A DNA stretch of 54,744 nucleotides from an uncultured archaeon (GTDB lineage Archaea > Thermoproteota > Nitrososphaeria_A > Caldarchaeales > Calditenuaceae): NCBI GenBank assembly GCA_938017985.1, contig CALIKS010000001.1:1-54744 (forward strand), given 5' to 3'. The notes below the pieces were generated by a model. It made no database searches and was not told the origin of the DNA. It worked only from the letters and a program-made list of their open reading frames with translations. Below, one piece after another: positions 36,571 to 44,874 of the stretch. A program made the translations under genes and the position numbers. Numbering within the stretch: position 1 is the stretch's first letter; every line of letters begins with the position of its first letter.

Positions 36571-36579
36571 TATATAAAA
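36571..36579 (+). promoter_or_regulatory. TATA box for EF-2 gene
   Basis: 'tatataaaa' is preceded by 'aagg' and lies 45 nt before ATG 36620. A start near 36600 leaves a short leader carrying GGAG at 36611-36614, well placed for ATG 36620. Confidence 0.55.
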
Positions 36580-36619
36580 TGTGGAGAGACAATGCATTGA
36601 TAGAGAGTAAGGAGAGGAA

Positions 36620-38809
36620 ATGCCCAGAATAAAAAAGATTTCCGAAGTATTGGACATCCTGAGAAACAAGGACAGGATTAGGAACATCGGCATAATTGCG
36701 CATGTTGACCATGGAAAGACAACGACGAGTGACTCCCTCCTGGCAGCGGCTGGACTATTATCGCCAGCACTGGCAGGTAAGGCACTTGCACTAGATTATT
36801 TAGAGGAGGAACAGCAGAGACAGATGACGATTAAGGCGGCAAACGTATCACTCTACTACGAGATGAATGGAGCTCCCTTCATAATTAACTTGATAGATAC
36901 TCCTGGACACGTTGATTTTTCGGGAAGAGTGACTAGGGCGCTAAGGGCGATTGATGGTGCGGTCGTCGTGGTGGATGCGGTTGAAGGAGTCATGACTCAG
37001 ACAGAGACAGTCATAAGGCAGGCGTTGGGAGAAAGAGTAAGACCAGTACTATACATAAATAAGGTTGACAGGCTGATTAAGGAACTACGCCTAACCCCTG
37101 AAAAAATCCAGGAAACTCTCGGGCGAATCGTGTTAGAAGTTAACAGATTAATAGACATGTATGCTGAGCCAGAATACCGTGAGAAGTGGAAGCTAAGTTT
37201 CCAATCAGGAACCGTTGCTCTGGGTAGTGCAAAAGACAGATGGGGCTTTACTGTTCCCCAGGCGCAGAAGAGAGGTGTAAAATTCAGCGATGTTTTACAG
37301 GCATTCATTAACAATAATATAGATTGGCTTAAGGAGACGATGCCGCTCCATGAGGCAATACTTGAAATGGTGATTAATCATCATCCCCCGCCTCACGTGG
37401 CTCAACGCTACAGAATACCGAAGATTTGGAAAGGTCCGCTAGAATCTGACGTTGGCCAGGCAATGATTGAGTGTGACGAGAATGGACCGGCCGTTATGGT
37501 GGTGACTGATGTTAAAGTTGATCCACAGGCAGGAGTCGTAGCTACGGGAAGACTATTCAGTGGAACGGTATCTGACGGTGACAGTTTGGTAATAGTTGGC
37601 CGGAACATCCAGAGCAGGGTGCAGCAAGTAGCTGTCTATATGGGGCAGACCAGAGAGATAGTGTCAACACTACCAGCTGGCAACATACCGGCACTTCTAG
37701 GAATTGAAGACGCTAGGTCAGGCGATACGCTGGCTGTAAAAGAGACGGTGCCCTTCGAGTCTCTGAAATATGTCTCTGAGCCTGTAGTCACGATGTCGAT
37801 CGAGCCTAAACATAGTAAAGACCTACCAAGACTGGTTGATTTTCTCCAGAAGTTAACTATCGAGGACCCTACATTGGTGACCGTTGTCCGACCAGAGACA
37901 GGCGAGTACTTAATCAGCGGTATGGGTACTTTACACCTCGAGATCGCACTTACATGGATACAGAAAGCTGGGCTCGAAGTAGTTGCAGGAAAACCAATTA
38001 TCCTATACAGAGAAGCAATAGGAAAGAAAGGCAGAGTATTCGAAGGAAAGTCTCCTAATAGGCACAACAAGATATACCTGTACGTAGAGAAGCTCGAAGA
38101 AGAGATTATCGAATTAATTAGGAGAGGCGAGATATTCGATGAGATGGATAGAAAGCAACTTGCAAAGATATTAAGAGACCATGGATGGGATGCAGATGAG
38201 GCAAGAGGTGTCTGGACAATAGACCCAAATGGGAACATCCTTGTAGACATGACTAAGGGTGCTCAATTCTTACATGAAAGCAAAATGATGATTATCGGGG
38301 GGTTCCAACGAGTTGTTCAAGAAGGCCCTCTTGCAGGTGAGAGGATGAGGGGAGTTAAGGCGGTATTAGTAAATGTTGATCTTCATGAAGACCCCGTCCA
38401 TAGGGGCTATGCTCAGATAGCACCGGCGACGTGGAGATCGCTCTACGCAAGCATTCTTAGCGCCGACCCTGTCTTACTTGAACCTGTCTTGAAACTTGAA
38501 GTAAAGGTGCCTCCCGACTTAATGGGTGCAGTCACATCAATTGTAAGCTCAAAAAGAGGAAGAATACTCGATGTGAAACAGTCTGAATACATTACTGTCG
38601 TTTATGGTGAAATACCTGCAGCCGAGACAGGAGATTTGTCAGAAGTCTTGAGAAGTTCCACGATGGGCAAAGCATTCTGGGGAACCGAGTTCTTCGCCTG
38701 GAGGCCAGTGCCGGCATCACTCCATGAAAAAATAATAATGGAGATTAGGAAGAGGAAGGGAATGCCTCTTACACTTCCAAAGATCTCTGACTATGTAGAA
38801 GAAGAATAA
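36620..38809 (+). CDS. fusA: Translation elongation factor 2
   Basis: The 729-residue protein has all GTPase motifs: G1 'AHVDHGKTTTSD', G3 'LIDTPGHVDF' and G4 'YINKVDRL'. The domain IV segment 'DLHEDPVHRGYAQIAPA' contains the diphthamide-modified histidine (HRG). A DphB is encoded at 6589-7623, consistent with diphthamide synthesis in this organism. EF-2 drives translocation on the ribosome. There is no intein and the length is normal. A TATA box and ribosome-binding site precede it. Confidence 0.97.
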   Translation: MPRIKKISEVLDILRNKDRIRNIGIIAHVDHGKTTTSDSLLAAAGLLSPALAGKALALDYLEEEQQRQMTIKAANVSLYYEMNGAPFIINLIDTPGHVDFSGRVTRALRAIDGAVVVVDAVEGVMTQTETVIRQALGERVRPVLYINKVDRLIKELRLTPEKIQETLGRIVLEVNRLIDMYAEPEYREKWKLSFQSGTVALGSAKDRWGFTVPQAQKRGVKFSDVLQAFINNNIDWLKETMPLHEAILEMVINHHPPPHVAQRYRIPKIWKGPLESDVGQAMIECDENGPAVMVVTDVKVDPQAGVVATGRLFSGTVSDGDSLVIVGRNIQSRVQQVAVYMGQTREIVSTLPAGNIPALLGIEDARSGDTLAVKETVPFESLKYVSEPVVTMSIEPKHSKDLPRLVDFLQKLTIEDPTLVTVVRPETGEYLISGMGTLHLEIALTWIQKAGLEVVAGKPIILYREAIGKKGRVFEGKSPNRHNKIYLYVEKLEEEIIELIRRGEIFDEMDRKQLAKILRDHGWDADEARGVWTIDPNGNILVDMTKGAQFLHESKMMIIGGFQRVVQEGPLAGERMRGVKAVLVNVDLHEDPVHRGYAQIAPATWRSLYASILSADPVLLEPVLKLEVKVPPDLMGAVTSIVSSKRGRILDVKQSEYITVVYGEIPAAETGDLSEVLRSSTMGKAFWGTEFFAWRPVPASLHEKIIMEIRKRKGMPLTLPKISDYVEEE

Positions 38810-38842
38810 AATACTGCCCATTTGCTCGCTAAATTTAATACT

Positions 38843-40459
38843 TTATAAGCCCCCATAATTCGACGTCGCATATTCAGTAAATTTTCCCTTCTTCTCGAAT
38901 TGTTTTTCATAAAGAATCTTAAGTCTCTGATAGGTAGAGACCTCGTCTGGGCTCTTATCGTCTCGTATACGTACTATTCTTGCAAATCTTAATGCATAAC
39001 CACTTTCATAATGTGGACTCTTTTGAATCTCGTTATATGAAACTTCGACGACGACAAATGGCTTAACAATGACTCCCCATTCCTGAGCTGAGGTTTTTAA
39101 AGAGAGGAGACGATTAGTCATTGCTTCAAATTCCTTATCAGTCAGCCCCTTGAATGTTTTTCCTACCATTAAGTAACGCCCAGTCTCCTCATCTCTTACT
39201 GCTAAGTGGTAATTGCTTAGCCATCGCTTTCTCCTTCCATGTCCCCACTCAGCAGCAATGATTACGAGGTCTAGGTTCTCTGCGGATTTTATCTTTAGCC
39301 ATGTCGTGCCTCTTCTACCGGGTGTATATGGACTTCTCAGGTCCTTAGCCATTATGCCTTCATGTCCCTGAGCAATAACCTTATTGAAGAAGTCTTCAAC
39401 AACTGTTTTATTATCACTCATAATGAAGGGTGTCAGAACTTCCTTATCAACGATGGACTCAAGCAACTTCCTCCTCTCAAGGTAAGGTCTGTCAATAATG
39501 ACCTCTCCATCCACCATTAGGGCATCAAATATCCATATCTTCAGCGGGACCCTCTTAATCACTTCTTCAACATCTCTTTCCCGAGTTACTCTCCTCAAAG
39601 TGTCTTGGAAAGGCAATGCCTTGCCAGAAGTGTCAACCGCTATTACCTCGCTATCTAAAATAGCTGAAAAGGCATTGATCGACCGCTTTAATACATCAAT
39701 TATGTCGGGCATGTTTTTAGTGACGTCTGACAACCTACGAGTAAATAACCTAATCTCGCTTCCTTGCTTATGAATCTGTAATCTGACCCCATCATATTTT
39801 GGTTCAAAGCTTGAAAGTCCTCCATGCTTATCTAATGCATCTTGTACATCATAACACATCTCTGCAAGCATCGGTCTAACTGGATTAAAAATCCTAATCC
39901 CTATTCTTCCTGATAACTGTTTAGACAATGCGAGACGAACAAGCTCACCCACATCACCAATAATCATATCAAATCTTCTAACAGCATGATCATCGATACC
40001 AGAAATAGCTGCCACGGCATCAAGTAGTAGCCCAACATTAACCCCATGACGCATCTCTCCGGACAATATTCTGAGAAGCCACTCAAGTTCATCTTTACTA
40101 CAACGTGAAAAAAGAGATTCTAAAACAGCTAATTTTTTCTTCATTGAACCTTGACCCTGAATTTGAGAAATTAATTTTAGCGATGACCATACATCATTAA
40201 TAGTTAATGGCGCGGACAACAGGCTTAAATTTTTTCCTGACTTTAGAGCTTTCATAATAATTTTCCATCCAACATTTAGTGGTGACCCATCTTTCTCTTC
40301 AGAGAGACGACCTATTAATAGGTAAGATGCTGTTTTACCATCAACTGGAGACAATCTCTTTAGATAATTAGCTATTAATTGTACCTTCTTTAGCCGACTA
40401 TTTGTACTCTCGAGCAGACGGCAGAGCTCAACTAACTCGGAGAAGAGAGACTCCGCCAT
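38843..40459 (-). CDS. lig: ATP-dependent DNA ligase
   Basis: The 538-residue protein has the N-terminal DNA-binding domain typical of archaeal/eukaryotic ligase I. Next come motif I 'SFEPKYDGVRLQIHK' (catalytic Lys in KYDGVR), motif III 'FDALMVDGEVII', motif IV 'GHEGIMAKDL' and motif V 'TWLKIKSAENLDLVIIAAEWG'. The OB domain includes 'GYALRFARIVRIRDDKSPDEVST'. It seals nicks during replication and repair. ATG 40459 is taken; GTG 40462 adds one residue. The gene converges on EF-2 with about 33 nt between. Confidence 0.96.
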   Translation of the reverse strand: MAESLFSELVELCRLLESTNSRLKKVQLIANYLKRLSPVDGKTASYLLIGRLSEEKDGSPLNVGWKIIMKALKSGKNLSLLSAPLTINDVWSSLKLISQIQGQGSMKKKLAVLESLFSRCSKDELEWLLRILSGEMRHGVNVGLLLDAVAAISGIDDHAVRRFDMIIGDVGELVRLALSKQLSGRIGIRIFNPVRPMLAEMCYDVQDALDKHGGLSSFEPKYDGVRLQIHKQGSEIRLFTRRLSDVTKNMPDIIDVLKRSINAFSAILDSEVIAVDTSGKALPFQDTLRRVTRERDVEEVIKRVPLKIWIFDALMVDGEVIIDRPYLERRKLLESIVDKEVLTPFIMSDNKTVVEDFFNKVIAQGHEGIMAKDLRSPYTPGRRGTTWLKIKSAENLDLVIIAAEWGHGRRKRWLSNYHLAVRDEETGRYLMVGKTFKGLTDKEFEAMTNRLLSLKTSAQEWGVIVKPFVVVEVSYNEIQKSPHYESGYALRFARIVRIRDDKSPDEVSTYQRLKILYEKQFEKKGKFTEYATSNYGGL

Positions 40460-40526
40460 CACTATTCAACGTCACTACATAAACATACATCCTTCTAAAA
40501 AGACTTAATTTTTTAAATATCTGAAG

Positions 40527-40937
40527 TTACTTTAATGGTACGTACATGCTGCTTTTAGTCGCACCGACCCCAGGACGCCCATGCACAACTCTTTTATTAG
40601 TTATCGCAAACTCTCCCAACCTATGACCTATCATCTCGGGCCTAATCTCTACGGGCTGAAATTCCTTTCCATTATGCACCCATATTGTTAGACCGACCAT
40701 TTCTGGTAGTATAATCATGTCTCTGGCATGTGTCCTGATCGGCTTATTACTACTAATTTTCTTGAATTTCCTGATCTTTGCGAGTAATTTTCTCTGAGCC
40801 TCCGTCAGTCCTCTCTTAAGGCTGCGGCGCTGCCTACTCGTCAGTAGTTTTATGAATTGATCCATACTCATATCTTGAAGCTGTGTTATCGTATATCCAC
40901 GGTAAGTAAACTCCCTGACCATCTGATTTCTACTCAT
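40527..40937 (-). CDS. rpsS: 30S ribosomal protein S19
   Basis: At 136 residues it is archaeal S19 (uS19): '[52 protein letters not shown]', then '[62 protein letters not shown]'. In most archaea rpsS is in the S10 operon between L2 and L22; here it stands alone, with DNA ligase on one side and the divergent ubiquitin-like gene on the other. Start ATG 40937. Confidence 0.97.
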   Translation of the reverse strand: MSRNQMVREFTYRGYTITQLQDMSMDQFIKLLTSRQRRSLKRGLTEAQRKLLAKIRKFKKISSNKPIRTHARDMIILPEMVGLTIWVHNGKEFQPVEIRPEMIGHRLGEFAITNKRVVHGRPGVGATKSSMYVPLK

Positions 40938-41066
40938 CTAAGGCTATATTTAAAGTAAATGAGCACGAGGGTTAACTAGGTATTGAGCGTTGGGCATTTT
41001 CAAGATATCCTTCTGATATTCTCCTGTGTATACCTGGAATCTACTCTTGGCGTTAATCGATATTTG

Positions 41067-41074
41067 CTTATAAC
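41067..41074 (+). promoter_or_regulatory. TATA-like box for ubiquitin-like gene
   Basis: 'cttataac' is centred about 45 nt before ATG 41115, predicting a transcript start near 41096. The resulting short leader carries GAGG (41104-41107), 7 nt before ATG. This pairing supports expression of the small gene and its start. Confidence 0.5.
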
Positions 41075-41114
41075 TAAAGAAAATACTTGGCCTATAGTGT
41101 GAAGAGGCGTGAGG

Positions 41115-41345
41115 ATGATCATCGTTCCTTTAGTGGGTAGTCCTAGGAAAATCGTCGTTGACGTGGATCCGAAGACACTCGTAGGTAGTGTCAAGAAGTC
41201 TGTTTGTAAGATGCTTAATTTGCCTGTCGATAGTTTTAGGTTGGCGGTTAGGGGTAGGATTCTCGTGGAGTCTGCCTCGCTCGAAGAGGAAGGAGTCAGT
41301 GAAGGGTCGTCTTATTATCTATTCCCAGGAGTGGTTGGTGGTTAG
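41115..41345 (+). CDS. Ubiquitin-like / MoaD-SAMP-like beta-grasp protein ending in Gly-Gly
   Basis: The protein is exactly 76 residues from ATG 41115 and ends '...YLFPGVVGG'. Placed beside human ubiquitin as remembered, it aligns over all 76 positions without a gap, with about 18 identities, including I13, V17, P19, V26, K27, P37, D39, R42, L43, G47, L50, L56, L69, G75 and G76. Ubiquitin's K48 is Arg and K63 is Glu. The tail 'LFPGVVGG' also recalls the MoaD/SAMP ending 'FPPVAGG', so a sulfur carrier or small archaeal modifier is an alternative. No E1, E2, RING or JAMM gene is in the window. GTG 41109 would add two residues; the GAGG site and TATA box favour 41115. Confidence 0.8.
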   Translation: MIIVPLVGSPRKIVVDVDPKTLVGSVKKSVCKMLNLPVDSFRLAVRGRILVESASLEEEGVSEGSSYYLFPGVVGG

Positions 41346-41448
41346 ACACAATCTCGAGCCCAACTCTTCGAAGCGTAAGGTTTATTACTGAAGTTGCTTT
41401 GTAGTCTTCGAGGGGTGCCGACGTGGGAGGTGGGTGTCTTCCAGATAG

Positions 41449-42282
41449 GTGGTCGACTTCCATAAGGGCATTGCTGTCAAGCCTAGTCTTCTGGGGTTGA
41501 CGAGTCAGGAGAGGAGGACAGGCCTCTTTAGGCTTTACAGTGCTGCTCTGCTCTCTGGGATTGACTTATTCGTCATTGATTCTGAGAGGATGAGTGATGA
41601 TTTTAGTGTTAGTATTATTGCTGAGTTGTTTGAGCTTGCTGATGAGGTTGAGGGGCCGGTTGTTGTTCCGACGGTTCCTGTGAGGAGGAGTGATTTTGAT
41701 GGGAGGATGCGTGAGCTTCTTGAGTGTTTGTCGGGCGTTGAGCGTGGTGGGTTATGCCTTGTTGCTGGTAATCCTCATTACTTGTCTGTTGAGGAGGCTG
41801 GTAGGAGGGCTGGTTTGCTGTTGATGGAGGCGGTGGGATATGCGCGTTCTAGGCTTGGTGATGGTTTGATCATGGTTGGTACGGAGAATGTTGAGTCTGT
41901 TGCTCTTAGGTGTTGTTTGAGGTATAGGTGTCTTCCGTTCTTTCTTCTGGATGAGGGTGTCGTGGAGATGGCTTTGTCTTTTAGGAGTGTTCTTGATGTT
42001 CCGGTTGCTGTTTATGTTCCGTTTTTCATTGGTGATGGCTTGACTCGGGAGGCTTATGATGCTCTTCTGGCTTATGCCTCGAGGAGAAGGAGGATGTCGA
42101 GGTTGGTGGCGAGTAATTGTAGTGTGGATGAGGCTTTGAGTCGGTTTATGCTTGTGGGTGATGGTTCTGTCGTCGGCGAACGGTTGAGGGAGTTGTGGAT
42201 TGGTGGTTTTGACGTGGTGGTTGGTTTTCCTGCGTGTAGGGCTGAGAGGCAGGTGTATCTGTTTGGAGGTCTGGTTTTTTAG
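41449..42282 (+). CDS. Hypothetical protein downstream of the ubiquitin-like gene
   Basis: I do not recognise this 277-residue protein with confidence. It has alternating hydrophobic strands and helices consistent with an alpha/beta barrel: 'GIAVKPSLLGL', 'GIDLFVIDSERM', 'GPVVVPTVPVRR', 'GGLCLVAGNPHYLSVEEAGRRAG', 'LIMVGTENVESVALRCC', 'VPVAVYVPFFIG' and 'FDVVVGFPACRAE'. The pattern 'LVAGNPHYLS ... VGTENVESVAL' reminds me of haloarchaeal luciferase-like DUF7388 proteins, from memory only. There are no membrane segments. GTG 41449 directly follows an in-frame stop and is the most upstream start; GGGAGGTG lies 16 nt upstream. It is 103 nt after the ubiquitin-like gene on the same strand. Codons are rich in G and T. 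Confidence 0.6.
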   Translation: MVDFHKGIAVKPSLLGLTSQERRTGLFRLYSAALLSGIDLFVIDSERMSDDFSVSIIAELFELADEVEGPVVVPTVPVRRSDFDGRMRELLECLSGVERGGLCLVAGNPHYLSVEEAGRRAGLLLMEAVGYARSRLGDGLIMVGTENVESVALRCCLRYRCLPFFLLDEGVVEMALSFRSVLDVPVAVYVPFFIGDGLTREAYDALLAYASRRRRMSRLVASNCSVDEALSRFMLVGDGSVVGERLRELWIGGFDVVVGFPACRAERQVYLFGGLVF

Positions 42283-42288
42283 TTTTTT
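42275..42288 (+). terminator. Oligo-T terminator between convergent genes
   Basis: Two T6 runs (42275-42280 and 42283-42288) flank the stop codon of the plus-strand gene. Oligo-T tracts end archaeal transcripts without needing a hairpin. The converging IPK gene ends at 42290. Confidence 0.5.
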
Positions 42289-42289
42289 G

Positions 42290-43063
42290 CTATATTATTA
42301 GTCTTGTTCCGAGTACTGGTCTTCCCAGTAGTGCTTCTACTACTCGTTCAGGATATAGTCCATTGACTATCGATACCTCTACTCCGGCCTCTACTGCGTT
42401 GTATGCTTCTTCGATCTTGTTTGCCATTCCTCCAGTTGCGTCTCCTATGTCTCTGTAGTGGATTCTTAGGTGTGCTCCTCTCTTCAGCTCCTTTATTATT
42501 TGTCTCTCATTGTCTCGGTAGTTGTATACTCCGTCGACGTCTGTTGCGAATACGAGTGTCTTTGCTGATAGTTTCCTTGCGAGGTAGACTGCGATTGAGT
42601 CTCCTGAGAGTACTGTGAATTTTAGTGTCCTGTCGAACGTTACGTCTCCGCAAGTTACTGGCGTGACTCCAATGTCTAGCGATGCGAGGAACGGGTCTAG
42701 GTCTACCGACTCGATTATTCCTCGTCTCGTCCTGAAGACTATTCCAGCGGGTATGCCGATGCATGGCAGGCCTATCTCGTTCAGTATCTCCACTACCTTG
42801 CTGTTCAGTTGTCTAACGGAGCTCGAAGTCTTTACGAATCCCTCGAGGCTTGAAGGGTCTCTGTATCCCATGTTTAGGTTATATTCTTTTGCTAATGGAT
42901 GTCCATAAGTGCCCGCTCCATGAACAATTATGAGAGGCTTCGGCCAAAGAGTCTTTAATGACTCGCCTATCGCCCTCAGCTTCTCTTCCCTTATCTCGCG
43001 CGTCTTTTTGCTCTTATCAGTTATTACTGAACCGCCGATCTTTAGAACCATCAGTGTCCTCAT
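42290..43063 (-). CDS. ipk: Isopentenyl phosphate kinase
   Basis: This 257-residue amino acid kinase-fold protein has 'MVLKIGGSVITDKSK' (N-terminal KxGGS), 'KPLIIVHGAGTYGHPLAKEYNLN' with the IPK-specific His in HGAGxxGHPxA, 'PVTCGDVTFDRTLKFTVLSGDSIAVYLARKLSAKTLVFATDVDGVYN' and 'GDATGGMANKIEEAYNAVEAGVEVSIVNGLYPE'. It makes isopentenyl diphosphate in the archaeal mevalonate pathway. ATG 43063 or 43051 are both possible. An open frame extends far upstream, antisense to the M42 peptidase gene, but that extension shows no family likeness and is not included. Confidence 0.94.
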   Translation of the reverse strand: MRTLMVLKIGGSVITDKSKKTREIREEKLRAIGESLKTLWPKPLIIVHGAGTYGHPLAKEYNLNMGYRDPSSLEGFVKTSSSVRQLNSKVVEILNEIGLPCIGIPAGIVFRTRRGIIESVDLDPFLASLDIGVTPVTCGDVTFDRTLKFTVLSGDSIAVYLARKLSAKTLVFATDVDGVYNYRDNERQIIKELKRGAHLRIHYRDIGDATGGMANKIEEAYNAVEAGVEVSIVNGLYPERVVEALLGRPVLGTRLII

Positions 43064-43132
43064 ATTACTATCAACTATCTGTTGGTCAGTATTAACTATT
43101 TGACGAGGCGTTATTGGTATGATTCTGAGGAT

Positions 43133-44206
43133 ATGAGGACAGACTTGAGTTCTTGGCTCTATGAAGGTCTGCGTGACCTCTCGCTGGCTTATGGTCCTCC
43201 GGGCAGTGAGGATGAGGTTGTTGGGCTGATATTGGATAGGCTTGGAGATGCTGCTGAGAATCATTGGAGAGACGGCATGGGTAATCTCTTCGTAAAGATT
43301 AGGTCTGGCAAGGGGCCTAGAGTGATGCTCGTAGCCCATATGGATGAGGTCTCGATGATCGTCAAGCATGTCGATGAGGATGGCTTCCTCCATATTGCTC
43401 CTCTCGGATGGCTCGATACAAGAGTGCTCCTTGGTCAGAGAGTCGTGGTTCATGGCAAGAGATTGATTGAGGGCTGCATAGGCGCCAAGCCTCCACACAT
43501 CACTACTCAAGATGAGCAGAAAATAGTTCCAAGCTTCAAGGATCTCTACGTAGACATCGGTGCTAGTAACAGTGAAGAAGCGGCATCGCTTGGAGTAACT
43601 AATGGCGCCTACGTTACTTTTCCTTCTCATTTTTCCCGAGTGGCTGGTACCCGCGTGCTGGGAAAATCTTTCGACGACAGGGCTGGATGCGTCTCCGTAG
43701 TTGCAATCTCTAGGCTCATACATGAAGAGAGGGTTGACTGCGAGCTCTACGCAGTCTTTACGGTTCAGGAGGAGCTTGGACTCAGGGGTGCATCGACGAT
43801 TGTGAACCAGGTCTCTCCTGAGCTTGCGGTTGTGTTTGAGTGTACGGTTGCGGCTGATACTCCTGGGAATCCTGCGTCTGAATATGTAACGAGGGTTGGT
43901 AAGGGTGCGGCCATTAGGGTTCTCGATTCCTCTATGCTTACTCGTCGAGACGTCGTGGAGTACCTCGTGAGGCAGGCGGAGAATAACGGTGTTCCTTATC
44001 AGCTCCAAGTGATGACTGGAAGCATTACGGATGCTGGGAGGATACACGTGCAGGGTAGGGGTGTTCCAACCGGGGTCATCTCTACGCCCTGTAGGAATCT
44101 TCATACTCCTAATCTTATCCTTGACTTGAGGGACCTTGAATGCGTGGTTAGGCTCGGGTACTATGCTGTCGCTAATGCCTCTAGCTTCCTCAGTAGCCAT
44201 GTTTAG
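43133..44206 (+). CDS. M42-family aminopeptidase / endo-1,4-beta-glucanase-like peptidase
   Basis: The 357-residue protein matches the M42 (tetrahedral aminopeptidase) family. Dinuclear metal-site motifs are 'RVMLVAHMDEVSMIVKHVDEDGFLHIAPLGW', 'LGKSFDDRAGCVSVVAISRL', 'AVFTVQEELGLRGAS' (catalytic Glu pair) and 'AVVFECTVAADTPG', with a final His region near 'VISTPCRNLHTP'. It degrades peptides in the cytosol. ATG 43133 fits the family N-terminus ('MRTDLSSWLYEGLRDLSLAYGPPGSEDEV'); TTG 43082 would add 17 unrelated residues. It is divergent from IPK and followed by a strong inverted repeat. Confidence 0.92.
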   Translation: MRTDLSSWLYEGLRDLSLAYGPPGSEDEVVGLILDRLGDAAENHWRDGMGNLFVKIRSGKGPRVMLVAHMDEVSMIVKHVDEDGFLHIAPLGWLDTRVLLGQRVVVHGKRLIEGCIGAKPPHITTQDEQKIVPSFKDLYVDIGASNSEEAASLGVTNGAYVTFPSHFSRVAGTRVLGKSFDDRAGCVSVVAISRLIHEERVDCELYAVFTVQEELGLRGASTIVNQVSPELAVVFECTVAADTPGNPASEYVTRVGKGAAIRVLDSSMLTRRDVVEYLVRQAENNGVPYQLQVMTGSITDAGRIHVQGRGVPTGVISTPCRNLHTPNLILDLRDLECVVRLGYYAVANASSFLSSHV

Positions 44207-44245
44207 TGTTAAGCATCACGAATTTTTTGAAAAAATGCTTAACAC
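44206..44245 (+). terminator. 11-bp perfect inverted repeat with T6/A6 centre after the M42 gene
   Basis: The left arm is 44206-44216 (gtgttaagcat) and the right arm 44235-44245 (atgcttaacac), perfect over 11 bp. The 18-nt spacer contains T6 (44223-44228) and an A run. It begins at the last base of the M42 stop codon. A terminator is the simplest reading; an operator is possible. Confidence 0.55.
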
Positions 44246-44382
44246 CTCTCCCATCCCTTCTATGTCTGTCACTATTCCAGGCGGCTTCATCTCTCTGCTC
44301 ACTCATCAATAATACATACAGGCAGGTTGAAGATTAATTCTGCGACATAATTAATTAAATAATTCCTGACATGCTATGATTG

Positions 44383-44874
44383 ATGCAGTATCATAGGCTA
44401 AGTAAGAGGGATGCGAGGATTCTGGCTGAGAGGATTGCCTCTACTGGGCTGAGAGTCTCGGGAGAGCGGGCGTCAGTCATGGAGGATGAGGGATTAAGAC
44501 TATACAGTCTGGGAGGAGCAATAATTATTGAGCTGGGCAAGTTGTATATTCCAGTCATTGATGAGTCCGTAAATAATGAACTCTTAACTAGTCTTCCATC
44601 AGTAACAGTGGATATGGGCGCGGTCAAACACATCGTGAATGGGGCAGACGTCATGAGGCCTGGCATTGTTTCCTTTGAGCCGAGATTCGAGAAGAATGAC
44701 TTAGTAGTCGTGAGGGATGTTAGGTATAGGAGGGCAATAGCCATCTGCAGGGCTCTGGTAAGCTCAGACGAGGCGGAGTCGATGAGTCATGGAAAAATAC
44801 TTGAAAACCTACATTACGTGGGCGATAAGTACTGGCGGCTCTCGAGGAAACTATTAGAGATAGAGAAGACCTAG
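44383..44874 (+). CDS. PUA-domain RNA-binding protein
   Basis: The 163-residue protein has an N-terminal alpha/beta region and a C-terminal PUA domain (about 78-155): 'SVTVDMGAVKHIVNGADVMRPGIVSFEPRFEKNDLVVVRDVRYRRAIAICRAL', the pattern found in archaeal COG2016/MCT-1-like proteins. Such proteins bind structured RNA or the small ribosomal subunit. ATG 44383 is used (TTG 44380 adds one residue). It converges on the archaellum-operon tail, overlapping the 175-residue gene by 4 nt. The 137 nt between the inverted repeat and this gene are AT-rich and hold nothing else I can identify. Confidence 0.85.
   Translation: MQYHRLSKRDARILAERIASTGLRVSGERASVMEDEGLRLYSLGGAIIIELGKLYIPVIDESVNNELLTSLPSVTVDMGAVKHIVNGADVMRPGIVSFEPRFEKNDLVVVRDVRYRRAIAICRALVSSDEAESMSHGKILENLHYVGDKYWRLSRKLLEIEKT

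Noticed and set aside
37636-38250. 204-residue minus-strand open frame inside the EF-2 gene
   Set aside because: Low-complexity Ser/Thr/Pro composition typical of an antisense shadow; EF-2 is unambiguous on the other strand.
41000-41194. 64-residue minus-strand open frame overlapping the ubiquitin-like gene
   Set aside because: No family likeness, and the plus strand carries a TATA box, ribosome-binding site and a ubiquitin-fold protein.
43064-44200. Open frame on the minus strand extending the IPK gene to 636 residues, antisense to the M42 peptidase
   Set aside because: The extra N-terminal 379 residues show no family pattern, and the plus strand codes for a clearly recognisable peptidase. 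The IPK family starts at 'MVLKIGGS'.
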